The notes: a model not told the origin generated them from the letters alone. Shown: positions 43,809-55,964, counted from the stretch's first letter. The stretch is DNA of 64,000 nucleotides from Channallabes apus (GCA_030522415.1 CM060112.1:8723001-8787000), one strand, 5' to 3'. Program-made: numbers and translations.

Positions 43809-44797
43809 AGTGTACTTAAGTATATTAAGTCAGCTCAGTCGATTCCGCTAATTATAATTTACAGACCTCCAGGGCCGTATTCTGAATTTCTTAGTGAATT
43901 TGCGGATTTCATCTCAGACCTGGTCGTTTCTGTAGACAAAGCGTTAATTACCAGAGATTTTAACATTCATTTTGAGAATACAGAAGACCCTCTGAGAACA
44001 GCATTTATGTCCATACTGGACTCAGTAGGTGTAAATCAGTGTGTAGTAGGACCCACTCATAAAGCAGGTCACACTTTAGACTTAATAATATTTTTCGGAT
44101 TAAGTATAAGAAATGTATTCACAATTCCACTGTCAGAAATTATCTCAATTCACTATCTTGTCTCCATTCAAGTGTGTCACAGTGATAATGTACGCAAAGC
44201 ACCGCGCTACCGTATTAAACGTACTTTCACATCAACTACCACACAGAGTTTTATCAGTAATCTCCCAGAGTTACCAACTTCGATTAGGTCACCGTCTGAC
44301 CCCACAGAACTCGATCAGGCGACTGAATATTTAGAGTCGACATTTCGTTGTACCTTAGATAATGTAGCTCCAGCTAAAAGACCGCCCGGAAATTAGAGCG
44401 TAAATGGCGTCAAACTAAATTGTTACTATTTCAAATAGCATGGAAAGAGAGCATCCTGAACTATAGGAAAGCTCTTAGTGTAGCTAGATGAACGTATCTC
44501 TCCACTCTTATAGAAGAAAATAAAAATAATCCTAGATTTTTATTTAATACCGTAGCCAAATTAACCAGAAATAAGACCACTACAGAAATCTCCAACACAA
44601 CATCATGCAATAGTGAGGACTTCATGAACTTTTTTAATAATACAATTGTAAATATCAGGCATAAACTTGAGGCTTTGAAACCGAACAATGTAATTGATAC
44701 AGATGTTAACCTAGCCATGTCAGATTCAAACCTAGAATACTTTACTCCCCTTGAAGAGAATGAACTAATTTCAGCGGAGCAGCTGTGCTCATATCTA
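43809..44797 (+). pseudogene. LINE ORF2, endonuclease continuation
   Basis: Plus-strand blocks YRPPGPYSEFLSEF, ALITRDFNIHF (Arg in place of Gly of GDFNIH), SVGVNQCVVGPTHKAGHTLDLI and, after frameshifts, FNNTIVNIRHKLEAL. Stops and a gap around 44395 break the frame. It ends where Tc1 copy 4 begins. Confidence 0.85.
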
Positions 44798-46417
44798 CAG
44801 TGGTGTGAAAAACTATTTGCCCCCTTCCTGATTTCTTATTCTTTTGCATGTTTGTCACACTTAAATGTTTCTGCTCATCAAAAACCGTTAACTATTAGTC
44901 AAAGATAACATAATTGAACACAAAATGTAGTTTTTAAATGAAGGTTTACGTTATTAAGGGAGAAAAAAAACTCCAAATCTACATGGCCCTGTGTGAAAAA
45001 GTGATTGCCCCCCTTGTTAAAAAATAACTTAACTGTGGTTTATCATACCTGAGTTCAATTTCTGTAGTCACCCCCAGGCCTGATTACTGCCACACCTGTT
45101 TCAATCAAGAAATCACTTAAATAGGAGCTACCTGACACAGAGAAGTAGACCAAAAGCACCTCAAAAGCTAGACATCATGCCAAGATCCAAAGAAATTCAG
45201 GAACAAATGAGAACAAAAGTAATTGAGATCTATCAGTCTGGTAAAGGTTATAAAGCCATTTCTAAAGCTTTGGGACTCCAGCGAACCACAGTGAGAGCCA
45301 TTATCCACAAATGGCAAAAACATGGAACAGTGGTGAACCTTCCCAGGAGTGGCCGGTCAACCAAAATTACCCCAAGAGCGCAGAGACAACTCATCCAAGA
45401 GGCCACAAAAGACCCCAGGACAACATCTAAAGAACTGCAGGCCTCACTTGCCTCAATTAAGGTCAGTGTTCACGACTCCACCATAAGAAAGAGACTGGGC
45501 AAAAATGGCCTGCATGGCAGATTTCCAAGGCGCAAACCACTTTTAAGCAAAAAGAACATTAAGGCTCGTCTCAATTTTGCTAAAAAACATCTCAATGATT
45601 GCCAAGACTTTTGGGAAAATACCTTGTGGACCGACGAGACAACAGTTGAACTTTTTGGAAGGTGCGTGTCTCGTTACATCTGGCGTAAAAGTAACACAGC
45701 ATTTCAGAAAAAGAACATCATACCAACAGTAAAATATGGTGGTGGTAGTGTGATGGTCTGGGGTTGATTTGCTGCTTCAGGACCTGGAAGGCTTGCTGTG
45801 ATAGATGGAACCATGAATTCTACTATCTACCAAAAAATCCTGAAGGAGAATGTCCGGCCATCTGTTCGTCAACTCAAGCTGAAGCGATCTTGGGTGCTGC
45901 AGCAGGACAATGACCCAAAACACACCAGCAAATCCACCTCTGAATGGCTGAAGAAAAACAAAATGAAGACTTTGGAGTGGCCTAGGCAAAGTCCTGACCT
46001 GAATCCTATTGAGATGTTGTGGCATGACCTTAAAAAGGCAGTTCATGCTAGAAAACCCTCAAATAAAGCTGAATTACAACAATTCTGCAAAGATGAGTGG
46101 GCCAAAATTCCTCCAGAGCGCTGTAAAAGACTCGTTGCAAGTTATCGCAAACGCTTGATTGCAGTTATTGCTGCTAAGGGTGGCCCAACCAGTTATTAGG
46201 TTTAGGGGGCAATTACTTTTTCACACAGAGCCATGTAGGTTTGGATTTTTTTTCTCCCTAAATAATAAAACCCCTCATTTAAAAACTGCATTTTGTGTTT
46301 ACTTGTGTTATCTTTGACTAATAGTTAACGGTTTTTGATGATCAGAAACATTTTGTGTGACAAACATGCAAAAGAATAAGAAATCAGGAGGGGGGCAAAT
46401 AGTTTTTCACACCACTG
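44798..46417 (+). mobile_element. Tc1-like DD34E transposon, copy 4
   Basis: Exactly 1620 bp, the same length as copy 1, with TA at 44796-44797 and 46418-46419. It interrupts the LINE ORF2. Confidence 0.97.
45177..46199 (+). pseudogene. Tc1 transposase with one nonsense codon (copy 4)
   Basis: Of 340 codons only one is visibly broken: TGA at codon 197 (45765-45767), where copies 1 to 3 have Cys in VWGCFAASG. Codons 151 and 158, which are stops in other copies, are sense here. DNA-binding helices and all DDE positions are present. The start MPRSKEIQEQ is in the same context as copy 2. Confidence 0.93.
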
Positions 46418-46424
46418 TACATAG

Positions 46425-47679
46425 AAATGGTATACATGAACTGTATCAGTCAGGATTTAGGCCTCATCACAGCACAGAAACAGCACTTGTTAAAGTAGTA
46501 AATGACCTCCTATTGGCCTCTGATCAGGGTTGTGTAACTATGCTTGTATTACTCGACCTCAGTGCAGCTTTTGACACCATTGATCATGCTATTCTTCTTC
46601 ACAGATTAGAAAATATAGTAGGAATTAAGGGTACAGCCCTCTCCTGGCTCAGATCCTATTTGACCAATCGTTATCAGTATGTAGACTTAAATGGTGATTA
46701 TTCTGCATGTTCTCTAGTGGAGTTTGGTGTTACGCAGGGTTCAGTTTTAGGCCCACTGCTTTTTTCCCTTTACATGCTTCCTCTGGGCAACATAATCCGT
46801 AAGCATGGTATTAGTTTTCATTGTTATGCTGATGACACACAGCTATACGTCTCAACAAAACCTGATGAGAAAAACCATCTTACTAAAGTTGAGCAATGTG
46901 TGCAGGACATAAGAAATTGGATGCTAATTAACTTCCTTCTGCTTAATCCGGATAAGACAGAAGTTCTAGTCATAGGACCGCATACAGCTAGAAGTAAAAT
47001 CTTACTGTAGATCACACCGTAACTTTAGATGGCCTTTCTGTTCCATCAAGTGCAACAGTAAAAGACCTCGGCGTGATTATAGATTCCAACCTTTCATTTG
47101 AAGCTCATGTAGATAATATCACCAGGATAGCATTCTTTCACCTCAGAAATATTGCCAAGATAAGAAATATATTGTCGTTAAACGATGCAGAAAAACTAGT
47201 TCATGCTTTTATCACTTCTAGGTTGGACTATTGTAATGCCTTACTGTCTGGTTGTTCTGTTAGGTGCATAAACAAGCTTCAGCTAGTCCAGAATGCAGCA
47301 GTGAGAATGCAGAGTCCTCACTAGAACCAGAAGATATGAGCACATCACCCCTATCCTATCTTCACTACATTGGCTCCCTGTGAAATTTCGCATTGATTTT
47401 AAAATACTACTGTTGACATATAAAGCATTAAATGGTCTCGCGCCGCAGTATCTGAGTGAACTGCTAGTGTCTTATGATCCGCCACGCCTACTTCGGTCAA
47501 AGGATGCAGGCTGCTTGTCAGTACCGCGTATTATGAAAACTACAGCTGGGGGCAGAGCTTTTTCTTACAAAGCCCCAAAATTATGGAATAGTCTTCCAAA
47601 TAGTGTTTGGGACTCAGACACAGTCTCAGTGTTTCAGTCTAGGCTAAAAACCTATTTATTTAGCCAAGCATTTTTATAA
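46425..47679 (+). pseudogene. LINE ORF2, reverse transcriptase part
   Basis: Open from [17 protein letters not shown] through [24 protein letters not shown] and the catalytic [10 protein letters not shown] to about 47010, then two shorter frames with [25 protein letters not shown], and (after a frameshift at about 47315) [14 protein letters not shown] and [13 protein letters not shown]. It is the 3' half of the LINE begun at 36946. The upstream open frame fuses with Tc1 terminal-repeat sequence. Confidence 0.88.
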
Positions 47680-48040
47680 ATAGATTTGCCATAAGGTAAA
47701 GGAGCAGATCTGGAGGACTCATGGACATAGAGTATTATGGTGAACTGGTATGTTTAGATGCTGTCTTCCTCACTCTCATTTGATCACTCAGGTTTGTTGA
47801 CGGTGAGGTGATTGTTTGCTTTTCATCTCAGGGAGCCCTCATGTTTGTGTTTCCTTCTGGCTCTCCCTTTTAGTTATACTGTCATAGTTAGTCCTGCCGG
47901 AGTCCCTGCTTGCACTCTATAGTAAATATACATTCACATTATACATTGTGACTGTGACCATACCTAATTGCAATCTCTCCTCCTCTTCTCTTTCTCCCCC
48001 TCTTTCTCTTTCCTCTCTCCCCCTGTCTCCCCCTTTCACT
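47680..48040 (+). other. LINE 3' UTR with CT-rich stretch
   Basis: Includes a pyrimidine-rich segment (about 47975-48030). The following TTTATTTGTATAGCGCTTTT (48049-48068) is a minus-oriented L2 3'-end fragment. Confidence 0.7.
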
Positions 48041-48317
48041 CTTTCTTTTATTTGTATAGCGCTTTTAACAATTGACATTGTCTCTCTGTCGCGACTGTTT
48101 TCAAATGTTAGGAGCTGGGGGGTGTTCCAGGAAGCAGGTTATGTGACATACCCCGATAAGTTTGAGGGTAAGTTAGTGGATAACCTCAACTTCCGGTTCC
48201 AAAAACGGAGGTAACTTTCTGGGTATGTATGTAACCATAGCAACTTACTCTCTGAAGATAACCTGCTCGGTAGGAGGTTATGTTCCAGGGTAAGTTTGTT
48301 TCAGAAGCTTAGTGAGC

Positions 48318-49630
48318 ATGCCGCGCCCTTTTGATGAGGATCCTGTGGACGTGGAGGCACAGATTATACGCGGTTTTTTTCGCCGGGAGAGAATTATAAG
48401 ACCGCGTATTGATGTGTTTTCATTTCCGAATGATTATTTAAAAGAGCGTTATCGGTTTTCAAGGGAATCATTAATTTACTTAACACATCTCCTGAAACCG
48501 CATATTGCACATGTCACACACCGCAAGTCTGCGCTTAGCACAGAAAATATTCTGTGCATAGCACTCCGGTTTTTTGCGTCAGGGCATTTTCTGTACAATG
48601 TGGGAGATGCAGAGCATGTGGGAAAGGCAACTGTGTGTAGAGCCGTTCGTACAGTATGTCTGGCACTTAAGAACTTTTTACACTCATGTGTACAGTTCCC
48701 TGGACATAAACCTCTCCACATTATTAAAGAGGAATTCCACAGAGTGGCAGGTTTGTCCTTTGTAGTAAAATCTATGACGCACATTTAATATGTAGATATA
48801 CTATTTATATACATGTATTCATCCTGCATACACACACTTGATCCTTGCATACTCTTTGCCTTTGTATTTCAGGGTTTCCAAATGTAATTGGGTGCATTGA
48901 TGGCACCCACATTCCTATTAAAGCTCCTTCAATAAATGAGGGAGACTATGTTAATAGGAAATCTATTCATAGCATCAATGTACAGGTAAAAACTTAATTT
49001 TGTGTCCTTAATTTTTTGCCTTGTTAGAATCATTAAACTCATTACTTTTTTCCACTAAATAGGTAATATGTGAGGCAACCCACATTATTACTAATGTTGA
49101 GGCCAAATGGCCAGGATCTGTGCATGATGCCAGAATTTTCCGGGAGTCATCATTATGCCAGACATTTCAGCAGGGTATGTTTTGTGTTATACATTTTAAT
49201 TTTTACAAAATTGCATTGTACACTTGAAACATTACAGGACACTTGAATCATTACAGGACAGTTCAATGGTTACTTGCTGGGGGACAGAGGATACCCTTGT
49301 CTGCCCTATTTAATGACACCCTACCCTGAACCTGATCCTGGACCACAGACACGCTTTAACCTGGCTCACAGCCGAACACGGGCAAAGGTGGAGATGACCA
49401 TAGGGATCCTCAAGTCTAGGTTTCAGTGTCTGCGTGGGCTCCGGGTCAGTCCAGAGAGAGCATGCGACATCATAGTGGCTTGTGTTGTGCTTCACAACAT
49501 TGCCACGATAAGAGGAGAGAGCCACCCTCCTTGTATCGAAGAGGATGGCGTAGAGGAACCTCTACAAATTTGTGCCCATAGATATGGAAAACTTTTGAGA
49601 GACAGGATTTGTCAAAGTTTCTTTTATTAA
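48318..49630 (+). CDS. HARBI1-like Harbinger transposase (four exons)
   Basis: Proposed exons 48318-48750, 48873-48985, 49063-49174 and 49257-49630, all with GT-AG introns of 122, 77 and 82 bp, join to 1032 bases in one frame, 343 residues plus stop, close to the usual HARBI1 length. The start is ATG at 48318 ([11 protein letters not shown]). The N-terminal helical region contains [13 protein letters not shown] and ATVCRAVR. The DDE residues are Asp in [10 protein letters not shown] (exon 2), Asp in GSVHDARIF (exon 3) and Glu in [14 protein letters not shown] (exon 4). It would cut and reinsert the element, with the Myb-like protein helping nuclear entry and DNA binding. AATAAA lies at about 49702. 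No lesion was seen. Confidence 0.9.
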
Positions 49631-49670
49631 ATTTTTTTTAGTGGTCTGCTGTTCACTGTGGTTCATTTCT

Positions 49671-51241
49671 TTATTTCCTGAAAAACAATGAAAGTAAAAT
49701 TAAATAAAATGTGGTGTTAATACATTGCTTTATATACACAACACTTTTAACATGCAACAGATTCATATTTACACAAGTTCTCACCTTAAGGCGATGCTCC
49801 AGTAATTCAATTTCTAGAGTAGCCTTTTTAATTTGAAGCTGTATAAGGTCCATCTCCATGTCACTTTTTCTTATTTGTTTTTGAAGATGGACCTTATACA
49901 GCTCCTTTGCTGGCAACTAGGAAGGCAAAAATAAATACATAAATGGCATTCTGTCAGACAATAAAATTTAAATCTGGACAACTGCACAAATTCTTACACT
50001 TCTTAGATCATGAACTGAGGTTGAAGGGCCCTCATCTGTTGGTAAATCCCCAGGTATGTACTGTGAAAGAACAATGCCTGTTACTGTAATGAAAAAGGGG
50101 GCGTTGCATTATAATGGTATGCATCATACCTCAGTGGATCTTCCAGCATTGTCCACGTCTGTCACAGCAGATATGGTCTCTTCATCGTCATCCTTCAGTG
50201 GAAATATACAAGTATTCATTATCAGGCAAAAAGACAAAAAATAAAGATCTAAAAGTACCTGACAACAAAACACTTACAACTGTGACAGACTGTGTCATTT
50301 CTGCAGGGTCCAATAATACAAGCCCTCCATCTGTATCTATACGAAAATACAACCCATAAAATTCTCAATTTTATCAAAGACAAAGCAATAATGCAGGGAA
50401 AAAGACCTTGTCAAAGTAATACAACTAATCAAAAAAAAGTCACAGTAGCATAAACATCATATGCAGTTAAATACAGTAAGCCTACATAAAAACGGTAAGC
50501 ATGTTCAAAAGCCTTTAAGTGACAGAGATAGAAATTTATTCAATCATATAATTAAATCAAATCATAGTGGTAAACTTACATTTCACCATGTTACTTGTGG
50601 TGCATGGTGTGTGTGATGATGTGCCCCCTGGAATGCCAGCAACCACTGGTCGCCCTTTATTAAGGGACAGAGCCAGCTCCTCAGATGGGGTGAGGGGAGG
50701 TGGAGGTGGCCCCCCGCCAGTTAGACGGGCTTCAGCCTTCTTTCTATTAGCTACATGACAGAAAGAATATACTAAACCGTGTTTAATAAATTGTACAGTT
50801 AATGTGTTATCAAATATTACCTTTTTGCAGAATGTTCTTGTGTTTCATTTTGACTTGGCTCAAAGTTCTTTTGGCTCCAGATGGATTACAACTTATTAAA
50901 TAAGAAACCATATATTCCTAGTCAATATACACTGGTATTTTAACCTAAAGAAATCAATGGCTAGAAAAGTAAATGCAATCATAGTGATTTAACAGTCAAA
51001 AGGATGCGGAAGGGGTGTTTTAATTAATTATAAATATTTAGCATTATAATTAAATTTAATATACTCACGCATTTACTCTGTCCGTTATTTTTTGCCAAGC
51101 CAACTCTCTTTGTTTAGCCGATGCAGCCGTATTGCTTTTTTTCTGGATTATAGGCTTTAATTCTTCAAAAGCGAGCATTAAAACCTCCAACTCCGCCTCC
51201 GTGAAGTATGCCGCTCTCTTTATTTCATTTTGAAGTTCCAT
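49671..51241 (-). CDS. Harbinger Myb/SANT-like accessory protein (seven exons)
   Basis: Proposed exons in coding order: 51241-51069, 50891-50821, 50750-50580, 50336-50278, 50192-50130, 50060-49998, 49916-49671. Each intron is GT-AG and the total of 846 bases stays in one frame (281 residues plus stop). Exon 1 holds a Myb/SANT-like DNA-binding domain (YFTEAELEVLMLAFEELK, then ELAWQKITDRVNA). Exon 3 has a GGGPPPPPLTPSEELAL linker common in these proteins, and exon 7 a basic coiled-coil end (VHLQKQIRKSDMEMDLIQL). In active Harbingers this partner binds transposon ends and carries the transposase into the nucleus. The last exon's end is less certain. Confidence 0.85.
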
Positions 51242-51461
51242 TATAACTCGTGAAATCCGCGATCCATTGAAAATGTCTTTATGTAGGCACCGTGCACGCG
51301 CATTAACTCTGGGTAACCAGTAGAGGGTTGATTAAACTAAATCTTATCAGGTGTTTTGGAACCGACATACTCTCGGTATGCGGGTTTGGGGTTAATCAAC
51401 CCAGAGGTTAAGATTAACCAAATGGTAAGTTAACCAAGCTTTCTGGAACACCCCCCTGGTT

Positions 51462-51582
51462 AATTATTTTTTGTTGTTGTTGTTGTTTTACTTTACAGCA
51501 GTGATTCAGTATGCGCTCACGCGAGTGTGACTAGCGATGTTCCTTGCAAATTTATAAACGGTGTTAAAAACGGTCTCTCCGT
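51462..51582 (-). repeat. Fragment related to the 21383 repeat
   Basis: Reverse match of about 21635-21770, sharing GAACATCGCTAGTCACACTC-type, CAGCAGTGATTC-type and poly-TTG blocks. It sits directly beside the right end of the Harbinger. Confidence 0.75.
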
Positions 51583-51584
51583 TA

Positions 51585-51616
<32 letters not shown>

Positions 51617-51617
51617 T
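51583..51617. repeat. (TG)n microsatellite
   Basis: About 30 bp of TG repeats after the repeat fragment. Confidence 0.9.
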
Positions 51618-51739
51618 TATACACATTATTATACACATTATACACACGCACAACGCGTTTGTTTGTGTATTCAACCAGAAGGGGAGTCAATTACCCACAA
51701 TTCCGCAGCGCAAGAGAGAGAAAACCGGTCAGTGTACAT

Positions 51740-52022
51740 AATTATTTATCATGGTTTACAATATCTTCTCCATTGCATATAACTAATATCATTGCACTCA
51801 TTGTTGTATATAACTCCTTCTCTATATTACATATATGCTCTGTTTACATATGCCATTTTTTCCCCATGGTATACAATACGTTCCTTATTGCACCAACAGT
51901 ATAATTATTTGCTCATTTGCACCCAATGCACTTCTGGTTAGATGCTATTTAGTTAGAATTGTATTTTCTTTCCTTGTACCATACATGTGCAGTGACAATA
52001 ATGTTAAATCTAATCTAATTAA
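51740..52022 (+). mobile_element. Rex1/CR1-like LINE 3'-end fragment
   Basis: AT-rich 3' UTR with CCATGGTATACAATACGTTCC (shared with 17490-17511) and an end reading TGCAGTGACAATAATGTTAAA then TCTAATCTAATT, a pentameric LINE tail. Non-coding. Confidence 0.65.
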
Positions 52023-52782
52023 CATCTTTTCTACCACAGAATAAAAAAGAAAAGTTGGGATCTAAAACATATTAAATCGCTTCATCCATCCAATTACGCG
52101 CTTATATCTAAATGGTACCTTTTGGGCAGTGTTTATTGCCCATTAAAGAGATATTTATTTTTTAAAACAGCTTCTTATAATAATTTGTAATGGTAACCAT
52201 AATGTAACTCTATGAGCATTTTATAAACAAGAATTAAATAAAAATTTTAAGAATGCATGATAATGTAGTACAGGTAGCTTTTAAAGAGGGAAACAGTCTT
52301 TCTCTCCATCGCATAATATTTTTTTGTCTCCTATCCTGTTCTTTCCCTATTATCTGTCAGTTCCTCAAGGGAACAAAAAGCATATTGCTACAATAGAAGA
52401 CTCTGACTATGTCTTTGTCACATTATGTCCAACCTTTTGAAACATGATGTTAAAGTCCTTCCTTTTGCTTCTTGTAATTCCAGTCTTTCCACATCACAGT
52501 TCAGACAACAAACATGTTTCAAAACATGCAACTTGGGAGTAGTCATGCTCATTATGCAGTTGTCAAAAAAAAAACAGAAAAAAATGACATGAACCTCAGG
52601 ACTAATAAGGTGAATTTGAGCACATGTCAAATTCGGGATCTTGGAGAGTTCATGCTAAAGCCACATCCTTAATAGACATACACTTCATTCATATAGAGGG
52701 CTGAATGCCCAATTAGCTCCCTTTCGAGTATACCATCTGAATTCATCTGTACAAAGAAAATAATTGAGATCCTGCACGCATG
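52023..52782. other. No recognisable feature
   Basis: AT-rich DNA with short open frames only. The 8-bp hAT target CACGCATG lies at its right end. Confidence 0.5.
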
Positions 52783-53306
52783 CAGTGGTGTCAAAAGTAT
52801 TCACATTCATTACTTGAGTAGAAGTATAGATACTAGGGTTCAAAAATACTTCTTTAGAAGTGGGAAGTATCAACCCAAGCTTTTTACTTAAGTAAAAGTT
52901 TAAAAGTACTGGTTCCAAAACTACTTAAAGTATAAAAGTAAAAGTACTGTGAGGGGCGACAACAGCATTAAGGTCTCGCTTTCTGCTCATGCGCTGGGGG
53001 GGGGGGTGTTTGGGCGGATGTTGTGCGCGTTCTTATCATGTGAAGGGGGGGGGGGGGGGAGTGGAAGGCGTTGTGCGCGTACTTATCATGCGCCCGGGGG
53101 GGTTGCGCGTTCTGATCATAAAAATAGGAGTAACAGGGCTATTTTTAAAATGTAAGGAGTAGAAAGTACAGATAATTGCTTAATAATGTAAGGAGTAGAA
53201 GTAAAAAGTCGGCTGAAAAATAATTACTCCAGTAAAGTATAGATACCCAAAATTTCTACTTAAGTAAGGTAACGAAGTATTTGTACTTCGTTACTTGACA
53301 CCTCTG
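52783..53306. mobile_element. hAT-like MITE with G-rich core
   Basis: The left end CAGTGGTGTCAA and right end (reverse) CAGAGGTGTCAA pair, followed inside by AAGTA-type motifs. CACGCATG at 52775-52782 and 53307-53314 is a perfect 8-bp target duplication, diagnostic of hAT. The core holds three G tracts (about 52997-53008, 53045-53059 and 53095-53102), each followed by TTGTGCGCG- or TTGCGCG-type sequence. Confidence 0.88.
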
Positions 53307-53314
53307 CACGCATG

Positions 53315-55960
53315 CATAACCATGCACAAACCATGTGATGGACAGCGTCTCAGTTGTCAGTTGTATTCACCTCGCACTACCAGATGCCTGTAGTTATGTC
53401 AGGATTAAGTCCCATTTGTCAGTGTTTATATTTCATTTTTGTTCCAGTACAATATGTGAAGTTGCAGTAATATCCAAATCAGCCATAACAATAAAATGCA
53501 AAATGTTAAAACAGAACTTGTGTAATTGTGTACCTTTGTGTCATCAAGGCAGCTCTGCCCCCTTGGGACATGAGTTCCCAAGACCTCTGGTTGTGTGTCG
53601 TGGTGGTTGGCACAGCAAGGTTGGCTACAAATTATCTGGATGCTGTGAGTTGCAGAGTAGGGCCTGGGCTGGTGTATCCCATAGATGCTCAGTCTGATTG
53701 TTGATCCATCCTGCAAATTCCCCAGATTTCAATCTTGAACACTTTGCTAAGCCCCATATGCATCATGCTGTGGTGCAGTACTTTGTACTTGGTTCTTTGT
53801 TACCTTTCTATTATGGTAGCATTAACTCTTTTAATTTGAGCTCTATTGGCTATTCTGTGGGACTGGACCAGATGGGCTAGCCATTAGGCTCAATAGGTAT
53901 AGATGGGCTTGGTGAGTCGATAACCCTGTCACCAGGGTTAATAATCAGTGTTATTCAATTCACCTGGCCAGGTGTTAGTGTTGTGGCTGATTGGTGTATA
54001 CCACAAGACAGCTGAATTCACAATTCTGATTAAAGTAGAGGTGCTGAGTGTGTTCCTACAGTATGGCCACAGCTCTGATACTGTAGTTGTACTAGCTGAA
54101 TTATATGCATTATTATTACTCTCTGTGTTAATTATCATCTGTTTCACTGCTTTATAACAGTCAGAGGTAAACATTCTATGAGTAAGTTCAGTAAAAAGAC
54201 ACAGGATAGCTCTCCTGTTTGCACAAAACCATCACCCTGTGATTATGCAGAGGGCTAGGCTGCTGAGAGATGCACTTTTTTAATTGAAAAACTGAGTTCA
54301 AACTGCCAACTGCAACTTGTTCATGACACCCAAACTTATTTCTTATTTCCATATTTGCCTATGTACAGTATATAGTTCTGATGACCAGTGAGCTTTCAGC
54401 AGGAGTTTGAAAGTTTTAAATTACAGTAATGAAAATGAACCATTCCTGTTAATTTATGGTGTTTTTGTTTTATATTTTTAACATTTTAACTTAATTGTGG
54501 TTACATACTTGTAATCCCAATTTTATACCAATTTTATTGAATCTACATAGTTGGGCATCAATTTCTACTATGACATATAGGCAGAAAAATGTAGGTTTAA
54601 GTCTAAAAACATTATAATATGTTATGTATCCATATTTATGATACTGGTCTTATCTTCTTCTTTAATTCTGTAAGTGTTCTTTTATGAAGGGTTTCTTGCT
54701 GGAGCCTGTTTCCTAAGATGTTCTAAGAGTTTATGAACTCCTCGTAGAGAAGGTGGTTCAGTGGAGATTTTTTAACCTGCCTAAATGCAAGGTTGCCACT
54801 TAGACTTAGATGGTGGTAGAAGAAAAGAAGATAATTTGTCCAGATGGCACATCCCTCACATCTGCTAAAACAAAAGAACATCACACAGAAAGGCTATTAA
54901 AATTATGGAACACAGCTCAAACATGGTCTTTACCATGGAAACATTGTAAACATGGATTTTTGTTTAAATTAGTTTATCCATAACAAAATATTTGTTCAAA
55001 CATAGGGATATTCATAAGTATCAGAGAACCCTATGCCACAGTTCAGTGACTGACTAAGTACTTGTAAGTCTGTGATGATTCTTGATCATCCAGGTGAGGC
55101 TATCTGAAAATTGAATCATGTCAACTAGACTTTTTTCTTGTTAGCTAGACATGTTTCATTACTCATCCATGTTGCTTCAAGAGAGTGGTAAAATAAGCCA
55201 TGTATGTGCAACTGAAAAGTCCTACTCTCAACAGAGGTGGTTGTCTTAGGCTTAACCTGTCTCCTATTTTTCATCTTGCCATCCCAGGATGGACCCAAGG
55301 TCCACTAAGAAAGAAATCCACACTTAGCCTTACTCTCTCTGGCTGTTACACCTTGTGACTCCCCCTAATATCCCTCTGTTGTTGCTCTCTCCCCAACTCA
55401 CCAAAATGACTCCCCCTCCTACTCTCCCCTTTACAAATAGGATTCTTTGACCTACTGGAGGAGGACTCAAATATGAAGAACTTATCTACTGTATCTATCT
55501 AACAAGTCTAGTTGACATGATTCAACTTCCAGATATGTACTTGTCTTGATTTTCAACTGTACAGTATGTTGTGAACACTTGGGTGAATAGAGGAGCTACC
55601 TGTCAACTGATCACCACCTGGTGGTAAGTTGGATCAGTTGGCAAGGGAAAATGTCAGACACTGAGGTACAAGAAACTCCATAGTGGTAAGGCTCCTTCGC
55701 CCTCGTGTTCTTGATGTTATAGGGGTGTCTTTGCTGATATGCATTTTCAATACTGCATGGATGTTAGGGATTGTGCCAATGGATTGAACCCATACAGAGT
55801 AGTGGTACCTTTCTTTATGAAAGGAAATGGAGGATGCATTCCATTGCCTAAACAGTCTACATCTATTTTTTTACTTAAAATACAGTGGAGTGTGCTTTGG
55901 GAGTATAGAGAGGCATGCCAATTAATATGGGTGATTTGATCCCTCTAAGCAGAGTTATAA
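53315..55960. other. Mostly unique DNA with a possible Tc1 relic at 53560-53760
   Basis: No gene recognised. 53712-53745 reads ANSPDFNLEHF, like the Tc1 PNSPDLNPIE motif, while 53678-53700 looks like the same region in the other orientation, suggesting an old rearranged relic. The remainder is AT-rich. Confidence 0.35.
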
Positions 55961-55964
55961 CCCG

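Larger units (their letters stand above)
36946..48040 (+). mobile_element. L2-type LINE (second subfamily), split by two insertions
   Basis: The LINE is spread over 36946-37725, 43809-44797 and 46418-48040. The Ty3 element lies in the first gap and Tc1 copy 4 in the second. It starts in the ORF1 esterase domain and ends in a 3' UTR with a CT-rich stretch (47975-48030). At the second gap about 100 or more residues of the RT N-terminus are missing, so a deletion accompanied or preceded the Tc1 insertion. It resembles the 10101 LINE at protein level but is clearly divergent in DNA. Confidence 0.88.
48118..51455. mobile_element. Autonomous PIF/Harbinger transposon, apparently intact
   Basis: Ends GGGGGTGTTCC at 48118 and its inverse at 51445-51455, flanked by CTG (48115-48117 and 51456-51458) as a 3-bp target duplication, typical in length for Harbinger. 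It carries a HARBI1-like transposase on the plus strand and a Myb/SANT-like gene on the minus strand, arranged tail to tail about 40 bp apart. Both can be spliced to full open frames. A damaged relative lies at 30757-36302. Confidence 0.9.
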
